Counted from the first letter of the stretch, positions 8,701-15,517 are shown. The stretch: DNA of 36,590 nucleotides from an uncultured Lachnospiraceae bacterium (GCA_947626795.1 CANQTH010000022.1:1-36590), one strand, 5' to 3'. Program-made: numbers and translations. Notes: a model not told the origin generated them from the sequence alone.

Positions 8701-9808
8701 GAACGCGGATATCGTGCGCCACGCTTCCTACGCGCCGCTGTTTGAGCGCGAGGGCTGCAGGGACTGGGATTACAACCTGATCAAGTTCGACGCGTATGAG
8801 AGCTACGGCACGCCGAGCTATTACGTGCAGACGATGTATTCCAACAACTACGGCAAGCATATCCTCAACACGACGCTGGAAAAATATAACAGCGACACGT
8901 CCGCTTACGACGAGAAGAAGGGGCATCAGACGGAACTGTATTACGTCTCCTCGGAAGACGACGACTATATCTATACAAAGCTTGTCAACCATGACGATTA
9001 CTCGAAGGAGATCACGCTGAATTATCCGGGCGTCAAGGACGGCACGAAGGTAGAGCTGATTTGCCTCTCCGGCGACGCGATGGACATGAATACGATGGCG
9101 GAGAAGACGAAAGTCGCTCCGGTCACGACGCAGACGTCGATCACGGGCGGAAGCATGACGTACGAAGTCCCGGCCATGTCCCTGACCGTCGTAAAGGTAA
9201 ATTACAGCGGCAAGGGCGGCAGCACAGACCAGCCGGGCGGCAGCACGGATCAGCCGGGCGCGAACGCGGCCGTGAAGGTAAGCAGCGTTAAGTTTGGCGC
9301 AAAGACTTACAAGGTACTGGCAGGCAAGAAATTAGACCTGAGCAAGAAAGTGAAAGTGGCTCCGAACAACGCGGCGAACAAGTCGCTGAAGTGGGCGGTT
9401 TCCAATACGAAATACGCGGCTGTAAGCAAGAAGGGCGTCGTATCCGCGAAAGCGGCGGGCGCAGGCAAGACCGTGACGGTGACGGCAGCGGCGACGGACG
9501 GGAGCGGCAAGAAAGCGACCGCGAAAGTGAAGATCACGGACGCAGTGAAGAAGATCACGCTGAAGGCGGCCAAGTCCGTAAAGGCGGGCAAGTCCGTAAA
9601 GGTAAAAGCTACCGTAAATACCATCAAGAAGAAGAACGCGAAGGTCACGTTGAAGTGGACAGTCTCCAATAAGAAGTACGCGACCGTAAGCAAGAAGGGC
9701 GTTGTAAAGACGAAGAAGGCCGGGGCAGGCAAGACCGTGAAAGTGACGGCTGCTGCAACGGACGGAAGCGGCAAGAAAGCGACCTGGAAGATCAAAATTA
9801 AGAAATAA
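5768..9808 (+). CDS. Secreted multidomain alpha-L-arabinofuranosidase (GH51-type)
   Basis: Family GH51 enzymes release terminal arabinose from arabinoxylan, arabinan or arabinogalactan. The chosen ATG follows a strong ribosome site; an in-frame ATG at 5702 would add a charged, unlikely leader. The 1346-aa product starts with a signal peptide (MRSKKLRCF, then a hydrophobic core, cleavage near ARAEE). Two discoidin-like sugar-binding modules (about residues 30-185 and 205-365) and an Ig-like segment (about 370-460) follow. The catalytic region (about 470-1155) has LFGVFYEDINSAADGG, IRFPGGC, GIGNENWG with the acid/base Glu848, and FIGEYAG with the nucleophile Glu950. A linker with two GGSTDQPG copies leads to two Lys-rich bacterial Ig-like repeats. 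No LPxTG anchor is seen. The gene stands alone, without a sugar transporter or regulator beside it. Exact substrate unknown. Confidence 0.92.
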   Translation: MRSKKLRCFASVLLAVAMIFSSLPASLQARAEEKGSSGRWESADDPTLRDYAVPSVSFVGWGQGPDNFADENMDTFWNGHSDEDLASYNQWMMYDWSEFGEAEVSGSTIQFFDDGGGVMAPTGITIEYDENGAWKEVTKKGDWSFAANTVNTYEFEPVTTTKIRVTMAHAVSGSEKVAVAVNDWKLIGEVPDSFPKPEAVEPEAPSEDLKLPDAAVYAIPSSDYTSDWENLNGINDETFNPTSSDMGQTGLGWGNWPQSAGSEHWLQYEWDEELTTKTFQVYWYGSESGMKIPSKVRFEYQDASGSWKEATLVSNKKNFSKYNQYNQITIEPVTTKAIRMYMTVAGDSNGVYRWKVYSDISDEFVVSAAGQSLEIPEVKEGKVASRIRKSLTLPKTAMNGKVNVSWKSGNPDVISDDGKITPPAENTKVKLTATCTLAGDAAISKDKEIEILVLSDKVTEYAMTIDQKNKGVDISQELFGVFYEDINSAADGGLSTEMVKNNSFENYQNLDSATAPEVKGDQTSWRLHWKSSNSAGFVVERTDGLNENNKNYAKITGSQKLTNHGFVEKAKLDQSAMAITKDDTYDFSMFMKADSAYPGTVKVRVVDDSGNALTDEAALTLKKDGKWEKISASLKGTETKLGTLELNFEGAGASDAMYIDMVSLIPTDGYGYGNKNYSYGAGLRKDLVEKLQALNPSFIRFPGGCVIEGSYGTDGYYNWEDSVGPLEERRAIGSYWGTPGHPVNYTDNYGYMMSYQFGYHEILTLCEDLGAQAFPILSAGIYCQFRNTAEAATGDALEPFAKHATNLIDYCWGDPDSTDATQKYWASKRVENGHEATFDLNYIGIGNENWGETYYSNYKWIKDYVEKYVKEHYPDKKITLISSTGPYYQGSQNTEAWNWINSTMPGETLVDEHYYINYAGDAGNTLLTDDYAYDQYKRLANGGSNVFIGEYAGHLNSTTENVLDTAISEAAYMTGIERNADIVRHASYAPLFEREGCRDWDYNLIKFDAYESYGTPSYYVQTMYSNNYGKHILNTTLEKYNSDTSAYDEKKGHQTELYYVSSEDDDYIYTKLVNHDDYSKEITLNYPGVKDGTKVELICLSGDAMDMNTMAEKTKVAPVTTQTSITGGSMTYEVPAMSLTVVKVNYSGKGGSTDQPGGSTDQPGANAAVKVSSVKFGAKTYKVLAGKKLDLSKKVKVAPNNAANKSLKWAVSNTKYAAVSKKGVVSAKAAGAGKTVTVTAAATDGSGKKATAKVKITDAVKKITLKAAKSVKAGKSVKVKATVNTIKKKNAKVTLKWTVSNKKYATVSKKGVVKTKKAGAGKTVKVTAAATDGSGKKATWKIKIKK

Positions 9809-9836
9809 AAAGACTGCCATTTGGCAGAAAAGAAAA

Positions 9837-9872
9837 GGAGCGGGCGCCCGGGTTCGGGCGTCCGCTCCTTTT
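9837..9872. terminator. Strong bidirectional terminator between the GH51 gene and the DAHP synthase gene
   Basis: GGAGCGGGCGCCCG (9837-9850), loop GGTT, then CGGGCGTCCGCTCC (9855-9868) followed by TTTT. On the opposite strand the stem is followed by TTTTCTTTTC. It therefore serves both convergent genes. A smaller CTGCC-ATTT-GGCAG hairpin lies just before it at 9813-9826. Confidence 0.9.
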
Positions 9873-9921
9873 CCGCGGAGGCGCGTCCGGCGGCGGATCG
9901 CCTCCCGCTCGGGAAATGCGG

Positions 9922-10953
9922 TCATACCGCCATTTCCGCGATGTGGTAGATCAAGTCCTCGGATTCTTCCCAGCCGAGGCAGGGGTCGGTGATGGATTTC
10001 CCATAAACGTGTTCCCCGACTTTCTGGCTTCCAGGCTCGATATAGCTTTCGACCATGACGCCCTTCACCATCGTCCGTATGTTCGGCTCGATCTTGCGGT
10101 TGTGCATGACTTCCTTCACGATGCGGATCTGCTGCCGATACTGCTTGTTGGAATTGGAATGGTTGGCGTCGATGATGGCGGCGGGGTTGACGATGTCCAT
10201 CGCATCGTACATACGGATCAGCCGCTCTAAGTCCTCGTAGTGGTAATTGGGGATGCACACGCCGCGCTTGTTGACCGCTCCCCGCAGGATGACGTGGGCC
10301 AGCGGGTTCCCGGTCGTGCTTGCCTCCCAGCCGCGGAAGACGAAATGGTGGGGATGCTGCGCCGCGTAGACGGAATTGAGCATGACGGACAAGTCGCCGC
10401 TGGTGGGGTTCTTCATCCCGGCAGGCACGTCGAAGCCGCTGACTGTCAGGCGGTGATGCTGGTCCTCCACGGAGCGCGCGCCGATGGCGACGTACGAGAG
10501 AAGGTCTTCCACATACGGCCAGTTCTCGGGATAGAGCATTTCGTCAGCCGAGGAAAGGCCGCTCTCCTCCAGGGCGCGGATGTGCATCTTGCGCATGGCG
10601 ATCAGTCCGGCGAGCATATCCGGCCGCTTCTCCGGGTCCGGCTGATGGAAAATGCCCTTGTATCCCTCCCCCGTGGTGCGCGGCTTGTTCGTATAAATGC
10701 GCGGGACGATGACCAGACGGTCCGCCACCTTTTCCTGCACGCGGCTCAAGCGGCTGATGTAGTCGCAGACAGCGTCCTCGTTGTCTGCGGAGCAGGGGCC
10801 GATGATCACGAGAAATTTGTCTGATTCCCCGGTGATGATGTCGCGCACCAGGGCGTCGCGCTCTCTTTTGACTTGTGCGGAGTGTTCCGACAGGGGATAT
10901 TCCCGGCGGATCTCCTCCGGTTTTGGAAGTTCTTTTAAAAATGTGAAGCTCAT
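9922..10953 (-). CDS. aroF: 3-deoxy-7-phosphoheptulonate (DAHP) synthase, type I AroFGH family
   Basis: This enzyme joins phosphoenolpyruvate and erythrose 4-phosphate to DAHP, the first step of the shikimate pathway. The 343-aa length and the motifs IIGPCSADN, VPRIYTNKPRTTGEGYKG, GARSVEDQHHR, KNPTSGD and IDANHSNSNKQ place it in the E. coli AroF/G/H-type class, not the short AroA(Q)-type of Bacillus. No chorismate mutase fusion is present. Its ribosome site GGAGAT lies in the 24-bp gap behind aroE, so the two are cotranscribed. Which aromatic amino acid inhibits it, if any, cannot be read off. The symbol is generic; aroG or aroH would be equally valid. Confidence 0.95.
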   Translation of the reverse strand: MSFTFLKELPKPEEIRREYPLSEHSAQVKRERDALVRDIITGESDKFLVIIGPCSADNEDAVCDYISRLSRVQEKVADRLVIVPRIYTNKPRTTGEGYKGIFHQPDPEKRPDMLAGLIAMRKMHIRALEESGLSSADEMLYPENWPYVEDLLSYVAIGARSVEDQHHRLTVSGFDVPAGMKNPTSGDLSVMLNSVYAAQHPHHFVFRGWEASTTGNPLAHVILRGAVNKRGVCIPNYHYEDLERLIRMYDAMDIVNPAAIIDANHSNSNKQYRQQIRIVKEVMHNRKIEPNIRTMVKGVMVESYIEPGSQKVGEHVYGKSITDPCLGWEESEDLIYHIAEMAV

Positions 10954-10977
10954 GGCTGTATCTCCTTATCGATCAGA

Positions 10978-11847
10978 TTAATTGGAAAAATATTTCTGCC
11001 GGACGACGTCCACGGGCATTTCCCTCCCGGTCCAGCAGGCAAACGAGGCCGCGCCCTGATACAGCAGCATGGGCAGGCCGTTGGAGACGGCGCAGCCCCT
11101 TTCCCTCGCCTGTTTCAGGAAAAGCGTTTCCCGTGGGTTGTAAATGATGTCGGACACGATCTGGCCTTCCCGCAGCATGGAAGCATCCGGGAGGGGGCTT
11201 TGGGAAACGTCCGGAGCCATCCCGACGCTGGTCGCGTTCGTCACGACCGCGCTGCCTGCGATGCTCTTCGAAAGCTGCCCCGCGTCGTTGATGTCCAAAA
11301 GGCGGACGCGGCATCCCGTCTCTTCCGCCACGCGGCGGCAGAACGCCTCGGCCCTGCCCCAGGAGGCGTTTTTGCGCTTGCACAGGTCGATGGCCGCGAC
11401 GCCGTCCAACGCGGCCTGGGCGCAAATGGCGAACGCGGCGCCGCCCGCGCCGAGGAGCGTCATTTTTTCCCCTAGGATCTGGCGCCCGCTTTCCGCAAGG
11501 GAGCGCATATACCCTTCGCCGTCCGTCGTATGCCCGATCAGGCGGCCGCCCTCCACTGTCACCGTATTGACTGCGCCCGCGAGCCTTGCCGCCGGGGTCA
11601 GTTCGTCTAAAAGGGGCAGGATATGCACTTTTAAGGGCATCGTCAGGTTGAAGCCGCGGATCCCCGCCGCTTTCAGCCCCCGGACGGCGTCGGATAAGCG
11701 CTCAGGCGTCACGTCGAACGCGAGATAAACGTAATCTAATCCGAGCTGCCGGAACGCTTCGTTGTGCATCTGCGGGGAGATGCTGTGCGCCACCGGGCTT
11801 CCCAACAGGGCGGTCAGCTTTGTCTTTCCTGTGATCTCATATTCCAT
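10978..11847 (-). CDS. aroE: Shikimate dehydrogenase (NADP+)
   Basis: It reduces 3-dehydroshikimate to shikimate. The start was placed at 11847 because MEYEITGKTKL begins the domain and is preceded by AGGTGAGAAA; the frame runs open to 11925 without domain sequence. The 289-aa protein has the shikimate-binding GSPVAHSISPQMHN, the catalytic lysine in NLTMPLK (Lys73), the aspartate partner in HTTDG (Asp109) and the nucleotide-binding LLGAGGAAFA. It is the first gene of the minus-strand aroE-DAHP synthase pair and is read divergently from aroD-aroK across a shared control region. Confidence 0.95.
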   Translation of the reverse strand: MEYEITGKTKLTALLGSPVAHSISPQMHNEAFRQLGLDYVYLAFDVTPERLSDAVRGLKAAGIRGFNLTMPLKVHILPLLDELTPAARLAGAVNTVTVEGGRLIGHTTDGEGYMRSLAESGRQILGEKMTLLGAGGAAFAICAQAALDGVAAIDLCKRKNASWGRAEAFCRRVAEETGCRVRLLDINDAGQLSKSIAGSAVVTNATSVGMAPDVSQSPLPDASMLREGQIVSDIIYNPRETLFLKQARERGCAVSNGLPMLLYQGAASFACWTGREMPVDVVRQKYFSN

Positions 11848-11951
11848 TTTCTCACCTGTTTCATAAAAACTTGGTAATGATTCTGTGTAACGATCCAGCC
11901 TTCCGGCTTTCTGGCTGCGATGCAAAAATATTACCTAGGTTATCTTAATGG

Positions 11952-11980
11952 ATTATAAAAAATATGTCAATGGCTTGCAA
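11952..11980 (-). promoter_or_regulatory. Predicted sigma-A promoter for aroE and the DAHP synthase gene
   Basis: Read on the minus strand: -35 TTGCAA (11975-11980), 17-bp spacer, -10 TATAAT (11952-11957). The -35 is a palindrome and is shared with the plus-strand promoter. A second possibility on the same strand is TTGACA (11965-11970), 17 bp, TAAGAT (11942-11947). Confidence 0.75.
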
Positions 11981-12003
11981 CTTTTGTTTGAATCCGTTAT
12001 ACT
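11975..12003 (+). promoter_or_regulatory. Predicted sigma-A promoter for aroD-aroK
   Basis: -35 TTGCAA (11975-11980), 17-bp spacer, -10 TATACT (11998-12003). The start of transcription should fall near 12010, just ahead of the palindrome at 12014. Confidence 0.75.
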
Positions 12004-12013
12004 AAGGAGTATC

Positions 12014-12047
12014 GTTAACGTTCGCTGGCCAGCCAGTGAACGTTAAC
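12014..12047. promoter_or_regulatory. 34-bp inverted repeat at the 5' end of the aroD transcript
   Basis: GTTAACGTTCGCTGGC, a CA centre, then GCCAGTGAACGTTAAC: 16-bp arms with one mismatch (G-U in RNA). There is no T tract, so it is not a terminator. It could be an operator or a 5' hairpin of the aroD-aroK message. It ends 22 bp before the ribosome site AAGGAGG. Confidence 0.7.
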
Positions 12048-12084
12048 TCGCCGCAGGACGCGGCGCGCGAAGGAGGCACTGGAA

Positions 12085-12864
12085 TTGGCGGGAGGCATTA
12101 TCATAAAAGGCCGCGGGATCGGGGGCGGGAAGCCTGCGATCTGCGTCCCGGTGACGGAAAAGAGCCGGGAAGGGATCTTCGGGGCCGCACGGGAGATCGT
12201 CGGAAGAGGCACCGATATGCTGGAATGGCGGATGGATTTTTTCGAGGGCGTCCGGGATCTGGGACAGGTCAGGCAGACGCTTGAGGGGCTTTCCGGGATC
12301 TGCGAGGACACGATCCTGCTCGGGACGTTCCGCAGCAGGCGGCAGGGCGGCGAATGGGCGATTACGGCGGAAGATTACGAGAAGCTGCTGCTTGAGGCGG
12401 CAAAGAGCGGATGCGTGGATATCCTGGACGTGGAGGCGGCGGAGCTTCCGGACGCGGCGGGGACGGTCGCGCGCATCCACAGGCATTCGGTACTGGCGGC
12501 CGCGTCCCAGCATTATTTTTCCCATACGCCGGAGACGGCCCGGATGGAGGAAGAGCTGGCGGCCTTGAAGCGCACGGGGGCGGATATCGCGAAGCTTGCC
12601 GTGATGCCGCAGAAGAATACGGACGTGCTGCGCCTGCTGGAGGCGACTGCGCATATGAAAGAACAGGATCCTTCCTATCCGCTGATCACGATGGCGATGG
12701 GCGGCATGGGGATCGTTTCAAGGATCAGCGGGCAGGTGTTCGGGTCGGACGTCACGTTCGCCACGATCGGGAAAGCGTCCGCGCCGGGACAGCTCCCGAT
12801 GGAGGACGTCGCGCGTATTTTAGGGCAGATTTCAGAAAGCATGGAAGAGAAATATGGGGAATAA
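12085..12864 (+). CDS. aroD: 3-dehydroquinate dehydratase, type I
   Basis: It dehydrates 3-dehydroquinate to 3-dehydroshikimate through a Schiff base. The start codon is TTG, chosen because AAGGAGG sits 8 bp upstream and no ATG or GTG fits the conserved N-terminus. The 259-aa protein has DMLEWRMDFF (active-site Glu47), SQHYF with His143 and IAKLAVMP with the Schiff-base lysine Lys170; the last two numbers equal those of the E. coli and Salmonella enzymes. The gene overlaps aroK by 11 bp, showing translational coupling, and is divergent from aroE. Confidence 0.95.
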   Translation: MAGGIIIKGRGIGGGKPAICVPVTEKSREGIFGAAREIVGRGTDMLEWRMDFFEGVRDLGQVRQTLEGLSGICEDTILLGTFRSRRQGGEWAITAEDYEKLLLEAAKSGCVDILDVEAAELPDAAGTVARIHRHSVLAAASQHYFSHTPETARMEEELAALKRTGADIAKLAVMPQKNTDVLRLLEATAHMKEQDPSYPLITMAMGGMGIVSRISGQVFGSDVTFATIGKASAPGQLPMEDVARILGQISESMEEKYGE

Positions 12865-13369
12865 TATTTACCTGATCGGATTTATGGGAGTTGGGAAAAG
12901 CACCGTGTCCCGCAAGCTGGCGGAAGCGGCCGGATATGAGGAGATCGACACGGACGCGCGGATCGCCCGCAGGCAGGGGCGGAGCGTTTCGGAGATCTTC
13001 CGGGAAAAAGGCGAGGCGTATTTCCGCGATCTGGAGACGGAGCTTTTGGAAGAACTCGCGGGGCAGGAGCGGAACGTCGTTTCCTGCGGCGGAGGGATGG
13101 CCCTGCGCGGGGAGAACGTGCGCTTGATGAAGCGGGGCGGCGCGGTGGCATGGCTCACGGCAAGCCCGGAGACGGTCTTGGGGCGCGTAAGGCGGGACGG
13201 CTCGCGCCCGCTGCTGGAAGGGAAGATGGAGCTGGGGCAGATCCGCGAGATGATGGAGGGACGCGTCCCGTATTACCAGAAGGCCGCGGATATCGCCGTG
13301 GCGACGGATGGGAGAAGCCCGGAAGAGATCGCGGAGGAAATCTTAAGAAATATTAAAAAATTGTTTTGA
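12854..13369 (+). CDS. aroK: Shikimate kinase
   Basis: It phosphorylates shikimate at the 3-hydroxyl with ATP. The 171-aa length is typical. Walker A is GFMGVGKST (residues 9-17). EIDTDARI supplies the Mg-binding aspartate, FRDLE and SCGGGMAL the shikimate-binding site, and the lid region has RDGSRPLL. It begins inside the end of aroD. With aroD, aroE and the DAHP synthase it gives four pathway steps; aroB, aroA and aroC are not in the window. The stop codon overlaps the -35 box of the tRNA promoter that follows. Confidence 0.95.
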   Translation: MGNNIYLIGFMGVGKSTVSRKLAEAAGYEEIDTDARIARRQGRSVSEIFREKGEAYFRDLETELLEELAGQERNVVSCGGGMALRGENVRLMKRGGAVAWLTASPETVLGRVRRDGSRPLLEGKMELGQIREMMEGRVPYYQKAADIAVATDGRSPEEIAEEILRNIKKLF

Positions 13370-13394
13370 TTTTTCCAAAGAAGTGTGATACAAT
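13366..13394 (+). promoter_or_regulatory. Predicted promoter of tRNA-Arg
   Basis: -35 TTGATT (13366-13371), 17-bp spacer, -10 TACAAT (13389-13394). The -35 overlaps the aroK stop codon. The tRNA begins 28 bp behind the -10. Confidence 0.75.
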
Positions 13395-13422
13395 AATCTA
13401 GCTTTATCAAATAGGAGCATAC

Positions 13423-13494
13423 GCACCCATAGTTTAACGGATAAAATACCAGATTCCGGTTCTGGGGCTGGGGGTTCGATTCCCTCTGGGTGTA
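13423..13494 (+). tRNA. tRNA-Arg (anticodon CCG)
   Basis: A full cloverleaf can be drawn. Acceptor GCACCCA with TGGGTGT (a G-U at the end pair). D arm GTTT/AAAT. Anticodon stem CCAGA/TCTGG with loop TTCCGGT (anticodon 13456-13458). T arm GGGGG-TTCGATT-CCCTC, discriminator A. It reads CGG arginine codons. The 3' CCA is not encoded. No clear terminator separates it from the gene at 13561. Confidence 0.93.
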
Positions 13495-13560
13495 TTTGGA
13501 GCATACTGGCGGCTGCGGCCCGCTGCAGGGCGCGGCGCATAGAAGATAAAGGAGCGGGAT

Positions 13561-14853
13561 ATGAAAGAGAATAACGGCAGGAAGACAGGTTCTGATGTAG
13601 ATACAAACCGGATCGCGGATTTTTGCAGGAGGAATGTGAAGTATATCTCGGCTGGCGTGCTTTTGGCGGCACTGGTGGCCGTGATCGCGGTGACGACGTT
13701 GGGCGATAAGGACGAGGCGCAGGATCCGGAGCAGGAAGTCGCGGCTTCCGTTGCGGAAGGGGACGGGGAGGACGCGCAGGACGCCCAGGCGGAGTATGAG
13801 GTGGACGTTCCGGAAGTGAAGGAACTGGTGTCCACTTATTATAATTCCTATGCGGCGGGGGACGTGGATAAGCTTTCCTCGATCACGCAGTCTCTGTCCG
13901 ATATGGAGAAGAGTTATATCAAGATGATGAACGAATATGTGGAAGGGTACAATGACATCACCTGCTATACGAAGCCCGGCTCGGAGGAGGGTTCCTATCT
14001 GGCGTCCGTCGCGTTCAGCATGAAGTTCCACAATGTGGACGGCGACCTTCCGGGCATGGATTTCTTCTATATCAGGACGAACGACAAAGGGGATCTCTAT
14101 ATCGACAACCTCTACAGCTCGTTCAACCGCGAGATCCAGGAGCAGTCGGTCGACGACGCGGTCGAGAAGGAGATCCAGGCTTTTGAGGACGGGGAAGACG
14201 TGCAGGAGCTTCTCAAAGAATTTCAGGATAAATATAACGCGGCGATCGATTCCGACGCGGATCTGAAGAATATGGTAGATCAGGTGGCGGAGGCGATCAA
14301 GGGCTGGGCAAGCTCTTATTCGGCGGACAGCCCCACGCAGACGGCGGACGCGTCCGACCAGGCCGAGCAGCCTGCGGATGAGAGCGGCGGCGCGGACAGC
14401 CAGGATACGCAGGACGCGGCGAATACAGACAGCCAGGACGCGGCTGCTGACGATACGCAGGATGCGGACGCGGCGAATACAGACAGCCAGGACGCGGCTG
14501 CTGACGATACGCAGGATGCGGACGCAGCGAATACGGACAGCCAGGACGATGCGCAGGACGCGGACAGCCAGGATACGGCTGCTGACGATACGCAGGATGC
14601 GGACACGGACAGCCAGGATACGGATGATGGATCCGACAATAGCGGCTTAAATTACGTTCCGGAAGGAAAAGTCCTGACCGCAAGCAGCGGCTACAATGTC
14701 CGCGCATCCATGAGCGAGACGGCGGAAGTGCTTGGGGTTACGGCAGTTGGGGACGAGATCAAAGTCGTCTTGAGCTATGCGGAAGGTTGGACAAAGGTAG
14801 AGTGGGGCGGCAAGACCGGATACATTCGGACGGACCTGCTTTTGAATAATTAA
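13561..14853 (+). CDS. Membrane-anchored protein with Asp-rich repeats and C-terminal bacterial SH3 domain
   Basis: A 430-aa protein of unknown role. A short basic cytoplasmic N-terminus is followed by one transmembrane segment (about residues 27-47) and then an extracellular part. Residues 75-255 form an all-in-one domain (VKELVSTYYNSYAAGDVDKL onward) resembling uncharacterised extracellular domains of Clostridia. Residues about 265-360 are a low-complexity acidic linker built from TDSQDAAADDTQDADAAN repeats. The last 65 residues are an SH3-like domain (YNVRASMSETAEVLG, GWTKVEWGGKTGYIR), a module often used to bind cell-wall peptides. The ribosome site is AAAGGAGCGG. It may be read through from the tRNA promoter. 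A wall-associated function is inference. Confidence 0.85.
   Translation: MKENNGRKTGSDVDTNRIADFCRRNVKYISAGVLLAALVAVIAVTTLGDKDEAQDPEQEVAASVAEGDGEDAQDAQAEYEVDVPEVKELVSTYYNSYAAGDVDKLSSITQSLSDMEKSYIKMMNEYVEGYNDITCYTKPGSEEGSYLASVAFSMKFHNVDGDLPGMDFFYIRTNDKGDLYIDNLYSSFNREIQEQSVDDAVEKEIQAFEDGEDVQELLKEFQDKYNAAIDSDADLKNMVDQVAEAIKGWASSYSADSPTQTADASDQAEQPADESGGADSQDTQDAANTDSQDAAADDTQDADAANTDSQDAAADDTQDADAANTDSQDDAQDADSQDTAADDTQDADTDSQDTDDGSDNSGLNYVPEGKVLTASSGYNVRASMSETAEVLGVTAVGDEIKVVLSYAEGWTKVEWGGKTGYIRTDLLLNN
14419..14547 (+). repeat. 54-bp in-frame tandem repeat inside the SH3 protein gene
   Basis: Units begin at 14419, 14473 and 14527 (period 54 bp, 18 codons). The first two units are almost identical; the third is partial. 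The reading frame is kept, so copy number changes would lengthen or shorten the acidic linker without a frameshift. Confidence 0.85.
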
Positions 14854-14864
14854 GGCGGCCTGGA

Positions 14865-14909
14865 ATGGGCGGATTCCGTAATAGGGCAGCCGCAGGGCTG
14901 TACTGTTAC
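14865..14909 (+). repeat. Dispersed intergenic repeat, module-2 copy
   Basis: ATGGGCGGATTCCGTAATAG, then GCAGCCGCAGGGCTG and CTGTTAC: the same order as the modules at 16465, 19618 and 35544. It starts 11 bp after the stop of the SH3 protein gene. Confidence 0.65.
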
Positions 14910-14940
14910 AATTAAGGATACCGGATTTTCAAATGGAAAA

Positions 14941-14972
14941 GAGAATTGCTCCCAAAAGCAGTTCTCTTTTTT
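14941..14972 (+). terminator. Intrinsic terminator of the SH3 protein gene
   Basis: GAGAATTGCT, loop CCCAAA, AGCAGTTCTC (one G-U pair), then TTTTTT. A classic form. Confidence 0.9.
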
Positions 14973-15010
14973 ACCTTGCGGTTACGCATAAAATCAGGAA
15001 AATGCCTCAA

Positions 15011-15053
15011 CCTAAAAGGAAAGGCGCGAATTGGCGCGGGAATTTTAGGAGGG
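15011..15053 (+). promoter_or_regulatory. Stem that would mask the ribosome site of the next gene
   Basis: CCTAAAA (15011-15017) is the exact complement of TTTTAGG (15043-15049). The latter overlaps the ribosome site AGGAGGG (15047-15053). A second stem (CGCG/CGCG) lies inside the loop. Folding would hide part of the site. Confidence 0.45.
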
Positions 15054-15057
15054 TGCG

Positions 15058-15489
15058 ATGCGTAATCGGGAAGAGATCAATGTGTTAAAAGAAACAAGAA
15101 AAAATGCGAAGACTGCGGGGCAGGCCATCGATATGCTGCTTGGGAAAGTCTATAATCAGGAATTTGCCTACGAGCTGACGCTTGCACGGAACCATTACCG
15201 CAATTTCGAGCGGAAGGCGGAAGCGGGCCTGTGGCGGTACGGGGTCGCCCCGCGGGAATCCGGCTTAGAGAAGGCGAAGCTCTGGGGCAGCATCCAGGCA
15301 GGCACGCTGCTGAACATCAGCACGCCCCATGTGGCGGATCTGGTGATCCAGAGCAATACCCGGGGGATCACGGACTTGCTGAAAGCGAAGCACAATAACA
15401 AGGCGGCGGGCAGTTACGCGAACGAGCTGGCGGCCGAGCTGGTGGATTTTGAGGAAGAGCGGATCGAACGCCTGAAACGGTTTTTGTGA
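15058..15489 (+). CDS. Hypothetical protein, 143 aa
   Basis: I do not recognise the family. The sequence looks like a soluble, mainly helical protein rich in charged residues: an N-terminal KETRKNAKTAGQAIDMLLGK helix, a middle stretch with many aromatics (YELTLARNHYRNFERKAEAG), then GTLLNISTPHVADLVIQSNT, and a C-terminal acidic-basic helix (VDFEEERIERLKRF). No signal peptide, membrane segment or Cys motif is seen. The start has a very strong ribosome site and lies behind a terminator, so it is probably its own unit. It is a real gene by coding character and start context. It is followed by a repeat element 28 bp after the stop. Confidence 0.75.
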   Translation: MRNREEINVLKETRKNAKTAGQAIDMLLGKVYNQEFAYELTLARNHYRNFERKAEAGLWRYGVAPRESGLEKAKLWGSIQAGTLLNISTPHVADLVIQSNTRGITDLLKAKHNNKAAGSYANELAAELVDFEEERIERLKRFL

Positions 15490-15517
15490 CGCAGAAGCCC
15501 TGGGGGCTGGGTTTATG

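Noticed and set aside
7667-8992. Long minus-strand open frame (441 aa) opposite the GH51 gene
   Set aside because: It is a shadow of a GC-rich gene: it has no ribosome site, no recognisable domain and lies fully inside a well-supported coding sequence.
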